Below are positions 1 through 13,383 of a stretch of 64,000 bases of DNA, piece after piece. The translations under genes were made by a program, and so were the position numbers. Under the pieces are notes generated by a model. It searched no databases. It saw nothing but the letters and a program-made list of their open reading frames with translations, and was not told the origin of the DNA. Where the stretch lies: NCBI GenBank assembly GCA_940671915.1, contig CALNVZ010003426.1, positions 51,493,649-51,557,648 of the forward strand, in the 5' to 3' direction. This DNA comes from Paracentrotus lividus (lineage: Eukaryota; Echinodermata; Echinoidea; Camarodonta; Echinidae). Within the stretch, counting starts at the first letter, position 1. Every line of letters starts with the position of its first letter.

Positions 1-383
1 CTCCGCCATTTTTACCTCTGCCATATTTACCTCTGCCATTTTTACCTCTGCCATTTTACCTTCTGCATTACCTCTGCCATTTTTACTCTGCCATTTTTAC
101 CTCTGCCATTTTTCCTCTGCCATTTTAACCTCTGCCATTTTTACCTCTGCCATTTTACCTCTGCCATTTTTACCTCTGCCATTTTTACCGCTAGCTGCAT
201 TTTTACCGCTGCCATTTTTACCATGCCATTTTCTCTCCATTTTTACCTCTGCCATTTTTACCTCTGCCATTTTTACCTCTTGCCATTTTACCTCTGCCAT
301 TTTTACCTCTGCCATTTTTACTCTGCCTGATTTTTTACCTCTGCCATTTTTACCTCCGCCATTTTTACCTCCGCCATTTTTAC
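1..383. repeat. Minisatellite, ~15-bp unit
   Basis: Some 25 imperfect tandem copies of a unit close to ACCTCTGCCATTTTT fill the left edge of the window. Units vary by 1-3 bases. Open frames through it (Lys/Gly/Met-Ala-Glu-Val repeats on the minus strand) simply translate the array. The array is cut by the window edge. Confidence 0.95.
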
Positions 384-892
384 ACCGAACCGACAAAACA
401 ATGCTGGTATGGCCAGAAATAGCGCGCGCCGTTTACAGCTGTTTAAGCGGTGACTTTGTGAGACAGCGACATGTGAAATTTACCTTTGTAAAGAAACCGA
501 AAATGCGCACAGCCAGTGAATCACAACCGTGGAGTTATGCGCGCAATAAGCGTGGGAACGCCGTGTGCAAGATTTTCTCACTTTCGACTTTATCTCCGCT
601 CGGAGAAGTCCTTTTTCCCCGGCCACCCACCCCTCTTAAGTTTAAGTAGAGTTGAAGAAGTAAACTTCTTAAAGTTGATTGAGGATTAACAAATTGGAAG
701 TACAATTTAGAAGGAATTGAATACTTACGTTGAATGTGAAATATTGTTTTGAGTGATATAACGAATTGTATGTACTTAATATCATGTAACACGGGGGTGA
801 CTGGGGGGATTTCTTTTACTCGTGATTATTCCAGGTTGGTTCCGATTATCACCACTTGTTATATATGCGCTGTTAGTAGCACCGGGATAACA
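384..892. other. Gene-free stretch between two repeat arrays
   Basis: This stretch is somewhat richer in CpG than its surroundings at 410-620, but I see no exon, RNA gene or inverted repeat. Short open frames on both strands lack family resemblance. Confidence 0.4.
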
Positions 893-1556
893 TTGGGGAT
901 ACTGCAGGAGATACTATCCTGTCGTGGGTCACGTAAACCCAGGTATCTGGGGTGATCGGAGGGAGTTACTATTCCTTCCGCTGATCGCGTGACTCGAGAC
1001 CCCACAAATATAGTGTTTCCATAACTATGTTATTTATGCATTGATGTTTTTGTGAGTATTGGAAAGTTGTGGGGATCATCCGTAGGAGATACTATCCTAC
1101 CGGCAGGTCACGTAAACCCCAGGGACCTGGGGTGATCGGAGGGAGTTACTATCCTTCCGCTGATCGCGTGACTCGAGATCCCACAAATATAGTTTTCCAT
1201 AACTATGTTATTTATGCATTGATGATTTTTGTGAGTATTGAAAGTTGTGGGATCATCCGTAGGAGATACTATCCTACCGGCAGGTCACGTAAACCCCAGG
1301 AACCTGGGGTGATCGGAGGGAGTTACTATCCTTCCGCTGATCGCGTGACTCGAGATCCAACAAATATAGTGTTTCCATAACTATGTTATTTATGCATTGA
1401 TGATTTTGTAGTATTGAAAGTTGTGGGGATCATCCGTAGGAGATACTATCCTACCGGCAGGTCATGTAAACCCCAGGGACCTGGGGTGATCGGAAGGAGT
1501 TACTATCCTCCGCTGATCACGTGACCGGAGAATCCCTACAATTTTGAGTTCCAGTC
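893..1556. repeat. Tandem repeat, ~177-bp unit, four copies, hairpin-forming
   Basis: The landmark AGGAGATACTATCCT starts near 906, 1084, 1261 and 1438, giving a period of about 177 bp. Each unit contains the self-complementary ACCCCAGG/CCTGGGGT pair and, outside it, GGTCACGT facing GCGTGAC, so every unit can fold into nested hairpins. The outer copies are the most diverged, and the last is truncated. The family is unknown to me. Confidence 0.9.
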
Positions 1557-1735
1557 ATGGTACATGTACCCTTAAGATTGTTGAATCATATCATGTTTAT
1601 ACTTATTGTCGAATTGTTTATGGTGGACCCTCTTTATTGTGGTATAAGATTTTGTTATTGCTTTTATGCATGTTACTTGTTTTCCTCTTGACTTTCCTAC
1701 TTTACATGTTTTGAGGAAAGGACTCCTAGTTTCGG

Positions 1736-2536
1736 AAAAAACTTTACACCTAGAAAAATGTCAATAAAAAGAAAACCATTTTATAAACACGAAATTATTT
1801 TACATATTATAAAAGAGTAACTCCTACCGCATCATCTGTGGTATGTCTTTACGCTTGGATGAACACAATGCATTGTTTGCGAACATGTCAATTTCGATTT
1901 GTGCCAGAATGGAAGTAAAATCAAAACATAAAAAAGCTAGAAAAAAAGCAACTTCATCCTAATTAAAATAGCATAATTTTTTAACGAAAATGTCTTCTGC
2001 TTAGTAACTTTGCAGGGATGTTGGTACTATTTGACTACATTTTGTATGAAAATGAGATAGATCTGTAGAGTCGGGCATGAGTGAGCACACGTCAAAGACA
2101 AAATAATCACTTTTAAAAAGTATTAGGAGGCCTTTTAGGTCTGTCAGTGGCAATTTGCTCTTTAATGTGTATTCATTCGTGCATTAACGTCACGAGTCAA
2201 TCTAATTTTCATGCAAATGTAGTCAATAGTGTAACAAACCACTGCCAAGTTATTAAGCGAACGACATGTTCGTTAACAAGTTATGCTATTTTAATCAGGA
2301 TGAACTTGCCTTTTCTCTAGCTTTTTGTTGTTTTGATTTACTCCATTCTGGCACAATTCGAAATTGACATGTTCGCAAACAATGCGTCCGTGTTCATCCA
2401 AGCGTAAAAACATACCACATAAAAATGGCACCAGAAGATGCGGGAGGAGTTACTCTTTCGATATGTAAAAATAATTCGGGGTTTATAAATTGGTTCTCTT
2501 TTTATTGACATTTTTCTAGGTGTAAAGTTTTTTTTT
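1736..2536. repeat. ~800-bp foldback (long inverted repeat) element
   Basis: The left arm (from about 1736, beginning AAAAACTTTACACCTAG) is the reverse complement of the right arm (ending CTAGGTGTAAAGTTTTT near 2536). Landmarks such as TTACGCTTGGATGAACAC, GAACATGTCAATTTCGA and TAGCATAA recur in mirror order. The outer ~250 bp of the arms match best, and weaker matching continues toward the centre near 2130. No coding capacity is seen, so it resembles a non-autonomous foldback transposon. Confidence 0.85.
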
Positions 2537-5500
2537 GACTCACTCGGTATAGGCTAATTTATAACACACAGGGAGATTTTGTCAGTCTGCTCTCGCTTGA
2601 AAGTGTGACCAAGGGAAGAGCATACATATGAGGCGAAATATGAAGAAAAAAATATATATAATTCAATTTTCTAACGCCTATTTCATTTCCTTCGTTTTGC
2701 CCAATGTTTGCAGATTTTTTAGGCGTTAAATTCAATTATCATCACCTTGAAGCTACAGCTCCTTGATATTAGTTTTTAACTAGAGTAAAATTTTTGTCCT
2801 ACACGCTGATGGTATCAAATGATTTTGTAGACATGGACGTTCATCGCGACTGTAATGTATGCAAATACCTGATTCTTTCAGAGCACACTCGATTGCATTC
2901 TTTACATCCCCTCTCTGACAGTGTATCTCGTTGAAATTCATTTGGTGCGATTCTAAATTAGTTAAAATAACAAATATTCATGTATACATCGGTTTGGGGG
3001 AAGACATTAAAGAAAATTATGTTGCGGACTTCCTTGAGCAGTTATCATGGTAAGAGCGTTTGCATCCACAACTTTGTTGTCATCAACTTAGGCTAAAAAC
3101 TAATCATCACTTTTGTAAGTGGACTTATTTTTCCCCTCCCAATATCCCACTTTGAAATGAATTTCTAAACAGAAATGACAATCAATTCTTTTTATAGCTG
3201 TTAAATCAGAATATTGAATAAGAAAAAGGATTTTAGGCAATTTTAATTGTCTAAGACTGGATTACATAAACACATGATTTTCAACGAAGATCTTTTATTA
3301 AATCATTGACTGTGTGTTACAAATAGCCAGTCTAATACCATGAATACCTTTTCAGACAAATATTAACAATACAGTGTATAAATTATATCATAATTCAATT
3401 TTTATTGAGAAACTAAAATGCTTTCAGGGGGAAAGTGTTTGTTTTGCCACTTGGTAGCCTAATTTAATTATTGCAGTGTGAATCATGGCAGAATTGAGTA
3501 GATGAGGGATTGATGTGGTGCTCTAAAAGGCTGCTGATTCTAAATGGCTTTAATATCAACATGTCAGCTAGAGAACCCAAGATAAAAAAAACATAGTACC
3601 TCTTTATAAAGAGTTCCTGGTACAACTGCTAACTTCTAAACTAAAATTACTATCTCCTAATATTTTTCAATTGCACTATTCGTATGCCAAAGAAAACTTT
3701 ATTAAAAGATTTGAAATAGGAACATAAATGTGCAAACTTAAGAAAAGATGCATGCCTGATTTTGTAACACATTATATTTTATATATACATGTATATACTT
3801 ATAAATTTGTAGATTTTATTGAAGTGGTTGCCCCAAAGAAACAAACTGAGAAGACCTTCCCTTTATAATTTTTTTAATGTAATTAAGATGAGACAAGTGC
3901 AGCATTATTTTGGACTCTAAAAAATTAAATATATATAAAAAGTTACTTTCATTTGGCAGCATTATTCTACACCCTTTCCTCATCAGCTACAAGTGAAGTT
4001 TCATTTTTTTTCTAGGATTGAAAAAAGTCATATTTTTTTATTCAAAACACATTTTAATCTAAATTTGATTGGGGTGTTTGAGTGTGAATTTCCTTGATCT
4101 CAAATGTAGAACCCAACAACCCAGAAATGATAACATCAATCTACGTTGAAATCATTCGTCGAAATAATGACATCATAATTGTAAAAATAATATATGATTC
4201 AAAATTTACAATTCTTAAAATCCTAAAATGTATAATTTTGTTTCTCTTTCTTTTGAAACAAATTGACCTTTCATAAAATATGATGGCGGCCATTTTGGAA
4301 GCAACGATTCCAGCATCATCTATTGTGCGCCATTCTTATCAAATGAATGTATAGATATATAGGCTTTATATTTTATGCGTATATCAATAGTGGTGCTACT
4401 TTAAAAAAATCCCAGAATTTGTTCTAACAGTTACGTTATGGGTACCCCTCTGGCATTTGTCAGCTAAAATGGTCCCTTTCCCCCATTAATGCCGTCTGAA
4501 TTATACAATTCTCAGGAATGATATTGTTCGGTAGGCATATCCTAAGGGGACAAGATATCACTGCCAGGAAAAATAAATAAATTGCACAAAGATTCAAAAT
4601 GTAAAATTTTGGTACAACGATTACTTATTGTAATTGATGTAGATATTGACAGTTATTGTCTAATCTAACGATGTAAAGAAGTATTATGATCCCCATTTCG
4701 CCTGAAGTGGGAAAACTATATTGGCATTTCTCGGAAAGACTGTGAGATCGAAAAACAAATGTGTGAAGTCCCACAGGGTAAACCAAAAGGAATCCCAAAA
4801 TGTAACTTCATTCAGTATAACTCTAACGAACAAATTTTGGTGAAAAATCAAAGGAGTGGCAAATATATTTTTTGTGTAGAAATACTCTAGTATATTTTAT
4901 GAATAACGAAACAAAAAACATTATAAATTGAAATAATTGTTATAATTAAGAAAGACATTTTGTGGGTATGGTAATCGGTCATTGGGCCTTCAGGGGGTGG
5001 GGGGGGGCTCAGCCCCAAAAAGGAAAAGGGTAACTGGAAAACGGTCATTTACATTTTCAACATGTTTGAAAAATAAAATGAAAATTAAATGATAAACGTA
5101 ATAACAATTGCAAATCACTCACAATAGATGCTGGCCACATCGATAAGGAGGATGTAAAAATATTTGAAAATCTCTTGAACTTACATGAATACTTCAGATG
5201 TCCATTATCGCTCCTCAGTGTTTATCCGAAATTCAGTTGAATATGAGGTAAAGTAGCCTCGCAAAATGTTGTCTGCAACGTTTGGTTTTCTGATGCCAAT
5301 AATAATGAAAGGGGCATGAACATCAAGTTGACAAATTGTGATGAGTGGATTTGAATTTGCGATACGAAGATAAATCGTTATGACGCAAAGATGTACCACT
5401 AAATGATTTATGAAATATGGAAATAGCGATGAAAATGAATAAATGACAGAGCTTTTTGGAGCTTAAGTAGATCAAAACTGGACAGGGTTAATTTGTGCCA

Positions 5501-6731
5501 GGGGGCCTTGAAATGACATATTATAGATGAGGCTGCTCATATGCTGGTGGCGAGAAAAATTGGTCGCGCAAAATAATTATAAAGGAATTACAGGATTATG
5601 GGAAGCATAGTCCAACCACGGACATAGCGGCTAAAAGTAATGACTGTCAGAGCCGATGAAATTCAATTATTGTATCTGCAAACCTGATGAATTCGTGCCA
5701 TCCTCTAAACTATGAGATGTTTTATATGTAAATGATTGCGGTTGTTGTTCCGTCATTGGCGTGTCAACGCGCAGACTCAAGAAAATGAAGCAAGATAGAG
5801 AGTGCTAGCGTGATAGTAGTGTTGGTTGATACCTGGAGTTGCAGAATCCCCCCCCCCCTAACCCAATTCAAATCTAAATTAAAACTTTATTGAAATAAAA
5901 TCCTGACAATTAGGATCATCGTCAACACAATACCCAATGTACACAACATATTATTTCAATCTGAAAGCAAAGTAATACACCCAAGATTTAACATATTGAT
6001 ATTGCTATCATTTAAATAAATAAAACATTATATGCTACAACAGGCCAACTGGCTACACTTATGTTTATATACTGTATGCTTCACATTTGAAAAAGTAGCA
6101 CAAGTATAGCAAATATTTACTCATGATCGAGCCACCTATAAACTGATGTTCGACCCCCCCCCCCCCTTACGAGCCCCCACCCCAACCCCACCCCTCTTGC
6201 TGACCGAGCTTGCACTACGTCACATGTTCCATGTCCAATGGAAGATTGAGCTGAAGATTGATTTGACAAACCAGACAAGCGCGGGAAGGAACATCCTTCA
6301 GATCCTCTTTATACCGGTCAAGCGAGACCAGAATCGTATTTGAATAATTTTATGGAAAGCCATGAGGACCAAACAAATTGAAGTTGTTAAAGATAAAGAA
6401 GATGATAATGCTGATGATGATGATGAAGATAATGATGATGATGAAAAGCATTTGTATAGCGTAATTAATTATGTTTTCATTATTTATAAACTAATGATCT
6501 GAAGACGGCACCTCGTTAGCTGATGAATATGTAATTTGTGGAGTTGGCTTTACACATTTGATTGACAGTTTTGTGATAAATGAAGGTTTTAAAGGGGTTT
6601 TGTGTAAAAAATATCTTTGTACACAAGCTTTTATTGCGGTATTTATTCAAATTATTCCGCTATGGAAGTATTACAAATATCTGTTTTCCCAAAACATTAG
6701 ATGAGCTTTAATGAGGAGTTAACTTTTTACC

Positions 6732-6768
<37 letters not shown>

Positions 6769-8658
6769 CTTGGCGTTCGATAAATATGTGTGTATCTAGT
6801 TCGAGTAAATATCTGCCTTCTCGCATCGCTTAAAGTGTAATCGTATTAAATACAGCATAAAAAACTTGTTGCATAATGATCTAATGACCATCCATGCAGC
6901 GACGTTTTCCGCATAATGTTCCGCTGTGTGTTCAGATAATCATGATAATTGTGCATGAATAAGGTGTCACGTAAACATAACGATGGTGTATCTGATATTT
7001 AGGCTCCCTACATTTCATTTGATTTAATTCCTTTCTTTATGCGACATGTACACAACACAAGACCAGCGCATTGAAATTTGTGAAAACTGACGACAACGTT
7101 CACATAGAGTGTAAACGTACTAACGCTTTTTAAAATACGCAACGAATGCCCATCGTTGGCTCGCGCCCTCGACGCATGAGTAACGCACACACATAATGTG
7201 CCTTGGCCATGCGTCGTACATGTGACTAAGCCGTTATCATGCGCGTATTCTGGGGGGAGGGGGGGCGGCTTTACGGGCCCGGGCCCCCCGGGTAGGAGCC
7301 CAAAAGGGTGCCAAAATGATCACAAAGGGGCGCCAAATTAACCGTAGAGGGGCGCCAATTTGAGCAAAATGTAAAAAAAAAAACAAAAAAAAAAAACGAA
7401 AACATATACAAATATACCCCTATAGCCGATATATGACCTTATGGTTGGGCGAAGGCCAACATTTTTTTTAACACCTGATTATAGAGGTATGGGTAATTGC
7501 CATTCAATTGCCATTCACGATCCAATTCAAAAAATTGGATCGTGATGGAGGAGGCAAAAACGTCTATCCACCGATTTTGTCTGTGTGAACAAGTTATCAT
7601 GGAGCCCTTTCTGGAAATCTTTATCCTTGAATAAACTTTTTTGCCCCAGCATAAATGTTCGTCAGCGAAGTTCGAATTTTTCTTTCATGTGTAACTTTAT
7701 TATATTCAATACTTAAATAATTAATGATAGGTTTCTACAACAAATGGCAAAATAATTATATTGTTAATTCTTTGTCTTACTATGAAAAAAAAAATCTATT
7801 TGGCACCTCCTCAGATCAAGATCAAGTAAGTGTGCCCTAAAAATAAAAAAAATTTGCGCCTCCAAATTTTAGATCAATGTTGCCTCTCTCTCACTCCCAC
7901 CCCCCCCCCTACCAAAACCAGGTTGCGAAAACAAATTTGAAATGTTTGCTGTTGTTGTTGATGTTGTTTCGAACATGTCTCTTAAGAGGAAGTTCACTAT
8001 GCATGCTATGGTCTTAAATTGGTCTCGGTATATACAGATCCATGAGAAAAACATATTTTGCGGTGGGTATAACTCTCTCTCTCTCTCTTTACCTTTCCTT
8101 ATTTTTCTTTTAATTTTTACCATGAATATTCAGAATGCTGCATTAGCTACTGTTTGGCAAAGTAGACATTCCCTACCTTGTTTTGTTAACCTTTTAGTAT
8201 CATAGATGTTAATAGAGAGAGATTTTATGAAATGACGTCTCTTAGTCGTCCGGAATTGAGTTAAATTAAGAAATGTAAAATATTCAATTGCATGCTCGTC
8301 CATTGTCGTCTGTATCTATACAAATATAAGAACATCTTGAATTTGTTATTGATTTGAGGCTCAAATTTCCTAATGACTTCCAGAAAATGTAGTAACAAAA
8401 GGATAGCGGAAGAAAATTCACCTAGATTCAATTATAAAGTCAAACATGAATTTCGCTGCTTAGAAATAAATTGCAACATAGTGTGTTTTTTTTTTTTTTT
8501 TTAACTACGTGCAGTCTGAGAGTGTAAATTCTTAGTTTGGTGTTTTACTTGATACAAGGGGGAATTTACTTGATTCAAGGGGGGAAAGCATAGATCTCGA
8601 AAAAGTCTTACAATCTTACACTGATGGAAACTAAACTAAGTAGGCCTTAGGAATAGAC
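2537..8658. other. AT-rich intergenic DNA without a recognisable gene
   Basis: No exon-like segment with family resemblance is seen. Contents include a poly-T run of about 40 bases near 6731-6769, poly-C runs near 5850 and 6157, a short GAT-rich tract near 6395-6450, a perfect 12-bp-arm hairpin (CACGATCCAATT and its complement) at about 7515-7545, and a repeat-like GC-rich patch around 7245-7350 with several GGGGCGCCAA motifs. A dispersed repeat related to 13640-14600 lies at about 3395-3600. Confidence 0.5.
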
Positions 8659-8660
8659 TA

Positions 8661-10329
8661 CAGGATTGGAAAAAAGTTTGGAATATTTTTATTCCAAGAA
8701 TTATTTCTTGTCTTAAACATATCCCTCGTCATTTTAAGTTCTTCTTTGAGGTTCAAATAAAAGATATGTGTCCCTTTTTAACTTTAAAAGCACAACATTA
8801 AAAATCAGGCTTATCACACAGTGCAGAGGTCCACTTGGAATTCGGAAGCGTATATTTGCTGTTTTTGCAAATGTCTAACGAAAAAGTTAAATAATCAGAT
8901 ACAGTTTATTAATTGCTATACCGAAGTCCTCAAAAGTCTCATTCTTGCATCGGATAAACATCCCTCTTTATGAAAATATACATCAGTATTTCGTGTGACC
9001 TCCTCTAGCTTGCCAACTGAAGAGCACGTACACGGCGTGGCATTCCTGCAACAAGGGTCCTCAGGGTGTTCTGGGGGATATCTTGCCAGCAAGCTACAAT
9101 TGCCGCTCTGAGTTCAGCTATAGTTGTTGGTTGGTTGACCATCTCTCCTAATCGGCGAGACAAATCTGCCCACAAATGTTCTATCGGGTTCATGTCAGGA
9201 CTTAAAGCAGGCCAGTCCATGTGCTCCACGTTCTCGTTATCAAGGAATTCGGTCACCCGTCGCGCTCTGTGTGCGGGAGCGTTGTCGTCTTGGAAGATAA
9301 AGTTCGCTCGGAAGTCCCTTCTAGCGAATGGGAGCATTACCGTTTGCAAGACATGTATGTACTGCTCCTGGTTCATGTGGCCCTCGAGCATGTAAAGATC
9401 GCATTTTGCTCCGCTGTGAAAAGCGCCCCAGATGGTGACCCCACCACCACCTCCTTGTACTCTAGGTAGGACACAATCCTCAAGGAGTTGTTACCCAGTC
9501 AATCTGCGCACTCTTATTCGACCATCTACCCTATGCAAGAGAAAGCGAGCCTCATCGCTGAAGATCACATGTTCCCAGTGAGCAATCTGAAGATGACGAT
9601 ACCGCTGTGCCCAACGCAGGCGTGCAGTGCGGTGTCTTTGCAGTATATCGGTTTTCTTACTGGACGTCTAGCAAAAAGACCAGCACTCAAGAGTCTATTG
9701 TTCACAAGTTTCCTGGTAACAGGGATGTTTATGAACCTCATCCACTCCTCTCTCAAATGACTTGCAGACTTCGTGCGTCCATTGCGGCAAAGTCTGAAGA
9801 GGGATCGGTCTTCCCTTGCTGTTGTAATCCGAGGCCTATCTGACCTTGGTCTAGGAGTGGGTGTCCCAGTCTCTCGATGCCTCTGTATGATTTTTGACAC
9901 TGCCCCCTGTGTCATACCTAAAGCAAGAGCGATGTCCTTTTGCTTCCAACCGCCATTGCGCAGGGTAATGACCCTGTTGTACATGCCGTCGCTAAATTGA
10001 CGCACCATGTTATCAACTTTGGTTTGCACAAGGTAATGACTACAAACTGCACGTAGCTTTTTCAAAATTCCACGTGAAGTACAGACATGTATATAACAAG
10101 ATGTTCAACCACAAATAGAGCAAATCTGACAACATGTGGTTCATTGGTCAGCCATTGTAACATGTTTAACAATATTACGTAATCTTTGGTACAAGATGGA
10201 ACAATAGACTTCATTCAACACAGTTAATCCGATTTGGATGAATTATTAATCACAATGTAGTAGAAACTAGCATTTAAAATCAGACATACTCATCGCCAAA
10301 AAAATATTCCAAACTTAATTCCAACCCTG
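8661..10329 (-). mobile_element. Tc1/mariner-type DNA transposon (defective)
   Basis: The 1669-bp element has imperfect terminal inverted repeats of about 30 bp: the left end starts CAGGATTGGAAAAAAG, and the right end read inward starts CAGGGTTGGAATTAAG. Both continue into TTTGGAATATTTTT. It is flanked by the TA target-site duplication expected for Tc1/mariner elements. The transposase reading direction is minus. The transposase carries a frameshift and a nonsense codon, so this copy is presumably immobile. Confidence 0.95.
9005..10008 (-). pseudogene. Tc1-like transposase, broken
   Basis: The protein would cut and paste the surrounding transposon. From the likely start at 10008 (MVRQFSDGM) there is a helix-turn-helix region (GWKQKDIALALGMTQGAVSK), then a second DNA-binding segment ending RRPVRKP. 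A 2-bp insertion near 9650 breaks the frame here. In another frame the DDE domain follows: the first Asp in VIFSDEARF, then a TAA at 9491-9493 where a Glu codon is expected, then the GGGGGVTIWGAF block, the second Asp in FQDDNAPAHRAR, and the catalytic Glu in DMNPIEHLWADL. The spacing fits DD34E. The reading frame ends at 9005. Length and motif order match the family, but two lesions make it a pseudogene. Confidence 0.93.
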
Positions 10330-10331
10330 TA

Positions 10332-11569
10332 TAAACATGATAAATACGAATGAATACAATTTATTTTTCAAAACAGTATTTAAAAAGAGAGGATCAAACC
10401 TCAACAAGGCCACCCCTCCCAAATGCCAGGCGCCGAGCATGATTGATTTGCACTTACAATTATTCGATTCGACACATGTTTAATAAGAAACATACAAATT
10501 AATGGTCTTTTTTTACTTCATTGTGAAAGAGAAAAATATATCACTTCATACATGTTATATTTAGGTTATCATTCTTGTATCAACTCCTGAATGTAATTAA
10601 ATTACCCGTGGATTCTGCATCCAAATTATGAAATAATAATAATAATATCGCAAAATTTCACATTGTCATAATTTAAGAAAATGCATGAGCAAAATCCTAG
10701 GAAGAAGCAATTACTTGCTTTTTATGCATATACAGCCTATTATAATTTGAAACAGCCATCCGAACCTGGGTAAATTACAATCATAGCATCCTCTCAATGG
10801 AAACCCCGAAGGGACAGGAAAATGAAAAATGGTGCAGAAATATAGTCCTAGAAACGAAAAAAAGAGCTTGGATTGTTTATTATTGGTAAGTTATGTCCCT
10901 TTAGGGTGATTAGTTATTTTTGTTTGTTTTTTCCTCAAAATACTTTTTTTGAATATAGGGGTTGCTTATATTCAAACTGGAATATGTTCAATGTTTACAG
11001 AGAGTATAAAGTCATGATTGACACGTATATTACTTTCCCGGAAGCGTCTTGTATAACATGGGGTTTGTAAATTTGTGGAGCCTTGTAAAAAGCTAAGCAG
11101 TGGGGCCCTTTATACATGTCGTCGGAGTGATGATGTGTAATAATGTTCTAAGCATCATTACAATCTTGATTATTAGCAATTATGGTAAAAACATTAGCTG
11201 GAAGAATGTTTTGCTTTTAGATTCTAAAATAAAAATGGGACACACCCTCCTAAACAAAACAAACAAACACAAACATACCCTCTTCTGTAGTTTTTGAGCG
11301 GTTTATTTTTTTTTATGTTTTTTTTAATAATTTATTAGACTTTTAAATACACTGTCACTTTATATTACTGTGTGCGCTCTATAAGTTTTCACTATTATTA
11401 TTATTATTATGTTAATACATCCTTTGTAATCAGCAGAATGAATGGATCACAAGATTCTGCTTCATTGTGAGGACCCAGGATTGGGAATTTCTCCTTAAAC
11501 TATCCAGGAAAGCCATTATCACATACAGTAGGCCTATAAAACAGACAGTACACTACAAAACAGACAGTA
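10332..11569. other. No gene seen
   Basis: AT-rich DNA between two transposons. It contains a short (ATT)n run near 11395-11410 and no convincing exon on either strand. Confidence 0.4.
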
Positions 11570-12524
11570 GGGGAGAGCGGGGTTATATGGAACATTTTCA
11601 CAACAACGGCCGTAAAACAAAAGCGGATTTATTTCAAGAAACAATAAATGATCAGCTGGAGTGTATATCTGTATGCTACAAATATACCCCATAAAATTCT
11701 TAAATTTAGTGATGGTTACGGAAAAAAAAATCCATCTTCAACAAGACCATATCAAGTGTTCCAACTAACCCCATACACGGGGTTAGTTGGAACATGGTAT
11801 GGGGTAAGTTGAAACATTGTGCATGGTATCTTAAAAATTATATTTAAACTATCTACAACATTGTTGCATGGGTTCAGCTAACTTGCTTTATTGCTTCCAA
11901 TTAAAATATTAAAGATTGGTGTTCAATTTTTTTTTTTTACTTCATGTTTTACACTTGATAGCATCCACTCACATACAGATATTCTTAAGTCCTGTGAAGT
12001 AGCATTCTGCATAAAAAATGTCCAATTTGCACTAATATACATGTATAAGAATATTTCGGAACACGACACTGAATTATATGATTTTTATTTTTTTGTTCAG
12101 CTGAAACCTATTTACTTAGTACATGTTCCAACTAACCCCGTTCAAAATGTTCCATCTAACCCCAGAGGCCCGTTTTACATTTGTAAGCTTACAGCACAAA
12201 AGAGGGACAACAACATGCCATATATTTAACCTTGTTTTGTAGCTTGGTGTAACTGTTTGTTATACTCAAGCCAACTTAATTTATGATCTTCTTTGAGATA
12301 ATGAAACATTTGTAAAAATGACAAAATTTACTCAGAAGGTGAAAAAACAAACATTGCTTTCTAACTCCAAGAGGCTTGAAGCATGTGTTCTGTCTAAAAT
12401 GTGGTGGATGGCAGTTGCTAATAGCAACAACCTGAGGGTAGATTTGCATAAATATATTCATAGCCGTTAAAGAAAATTACAATGTTTCAACTAACCCCAT
12501 GTTCCAACTAACCCCACTCTCCCC
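11570..12524. mobile_element. G-rich-TIR element I (TA-flanked, non-coding)
   Basis: The left end reads GGGGAGAGCGGGGTTA and the right end is its approximate reverse complement (TAACCCCACTCTCCCC). TA dinucleotides lie directly outside both ends. Inside are further head-to-head copies of the GGGGTTAGTTGGAACAT theme, at about 11757-11815 and 12122-12170. No transposase frame is visible. Two sister elements with related termini lie at 14868 and 25757. Confidence 0.8.
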
Positions 12525-12785
12525 TACATTACCAAACAGAGAATACATTTTAAAATATTTCACTACATTTTATTTTATTATTCAATATTTCAGATTTGTT
12601 AGAATGGATATAAACATCTTTTGCAATGAAATTCTTTCAGAAGAAATCTTTCAATATTTCAAAAGAAAACAAATATATTTTCCTGTATCTTGCCAGAGTG
12701 TGTATTATTATCAAATTTACTGATTGATTTTGGATTTAAGAGGTAAGAACAAATATTACATTGGATGAATTGTAAATAGGCAGAA

Positions 12786-12840
12786 AATAGAGAGAGAGAG
12801 AGAGAGACAGAGAGAGAGAATGAATGAATGAATGAATGAA
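12786..12840. repeat. (GA)n and (GAAT)n microsatellites
   Basis: Alternating AG dinucleotides are followed by several GAAT tetranucleotides. Confidence 0.9.
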
Positions 12841-12887
12841 GTAGACATGGACATGTACGTATAGTGCGGGTGTGTGAGGGTGTGCTG

Positions 12888-13257
12888 CACTGTAAAAAAA
12901 AAAGGTAACTCGCAAGAAAATGAGTAAACTAATGCTTTACTCCCAACGGAGTAAACTAATGCTTTACTCCCAACGGAGTAAATTTTGTTTACTCTTAACA
13001 GAGTCAAAAGGTAACTCGCAAGAAAATGAGTAAACTAATGGTTAATGGTTTACTCCTTTCGAAGCTAGGATTAGGAATGATACATAGATGACTAAAAGTT
13101 ACTCTTTTCTGAGTAACATTTAGCTCAACCGCATGAGTAATATTATTGACTCAGTAACATTTAGCTCAACCGCATGAGTAATATTTTTTACTCAATTTCA
13201 CGCGAGTTACCTTTTTGCTCAATATTGGGTAAGATTTTACTCATTTTTTTTAGAGTG
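12888..13257. mobile_element. Short inverted-repeat element (MITE-like)
   Basis: The ends CACTGTAAAAAAA and, inverted, CACTCTAAAAAAAA bracket about 370 bp. Inside are many direct and inverted copies of short motifs such as GGTAACTCGC, GAGTAAACTAATG and GAGTAACATTTAGCTC. It is non-coding. The terminus resembles that of the MITE at 20278 (CACTGTTAAAAA). Confidence 0.75.
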
Positions 13258-13325
13258 TGGGTATGCACATGTGTAAGTTATATAATTATATGTGAGGTTG
13301 GGGAGGGGCATGATGGTGAATTCGA

Positions 13326-13383
13326 GTGTGTGTGTGTGTTTGTGTGTGTGTGTGTTTGTGTGTGTGTGTGGGTGTGTGTGTGA
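13326..13383. repeat. (GT)n microsatellite
   Basis: Almost uninterrupted TG dinucleotides with a few TTTG and GGG interruptions. Confidence 0.95.

Noticed and set aside
893-1556. CRISPR-like periodic array
   Set aside because: Whole 177-bp units repeat without spacers, and the genome is clearly eukaryotic.
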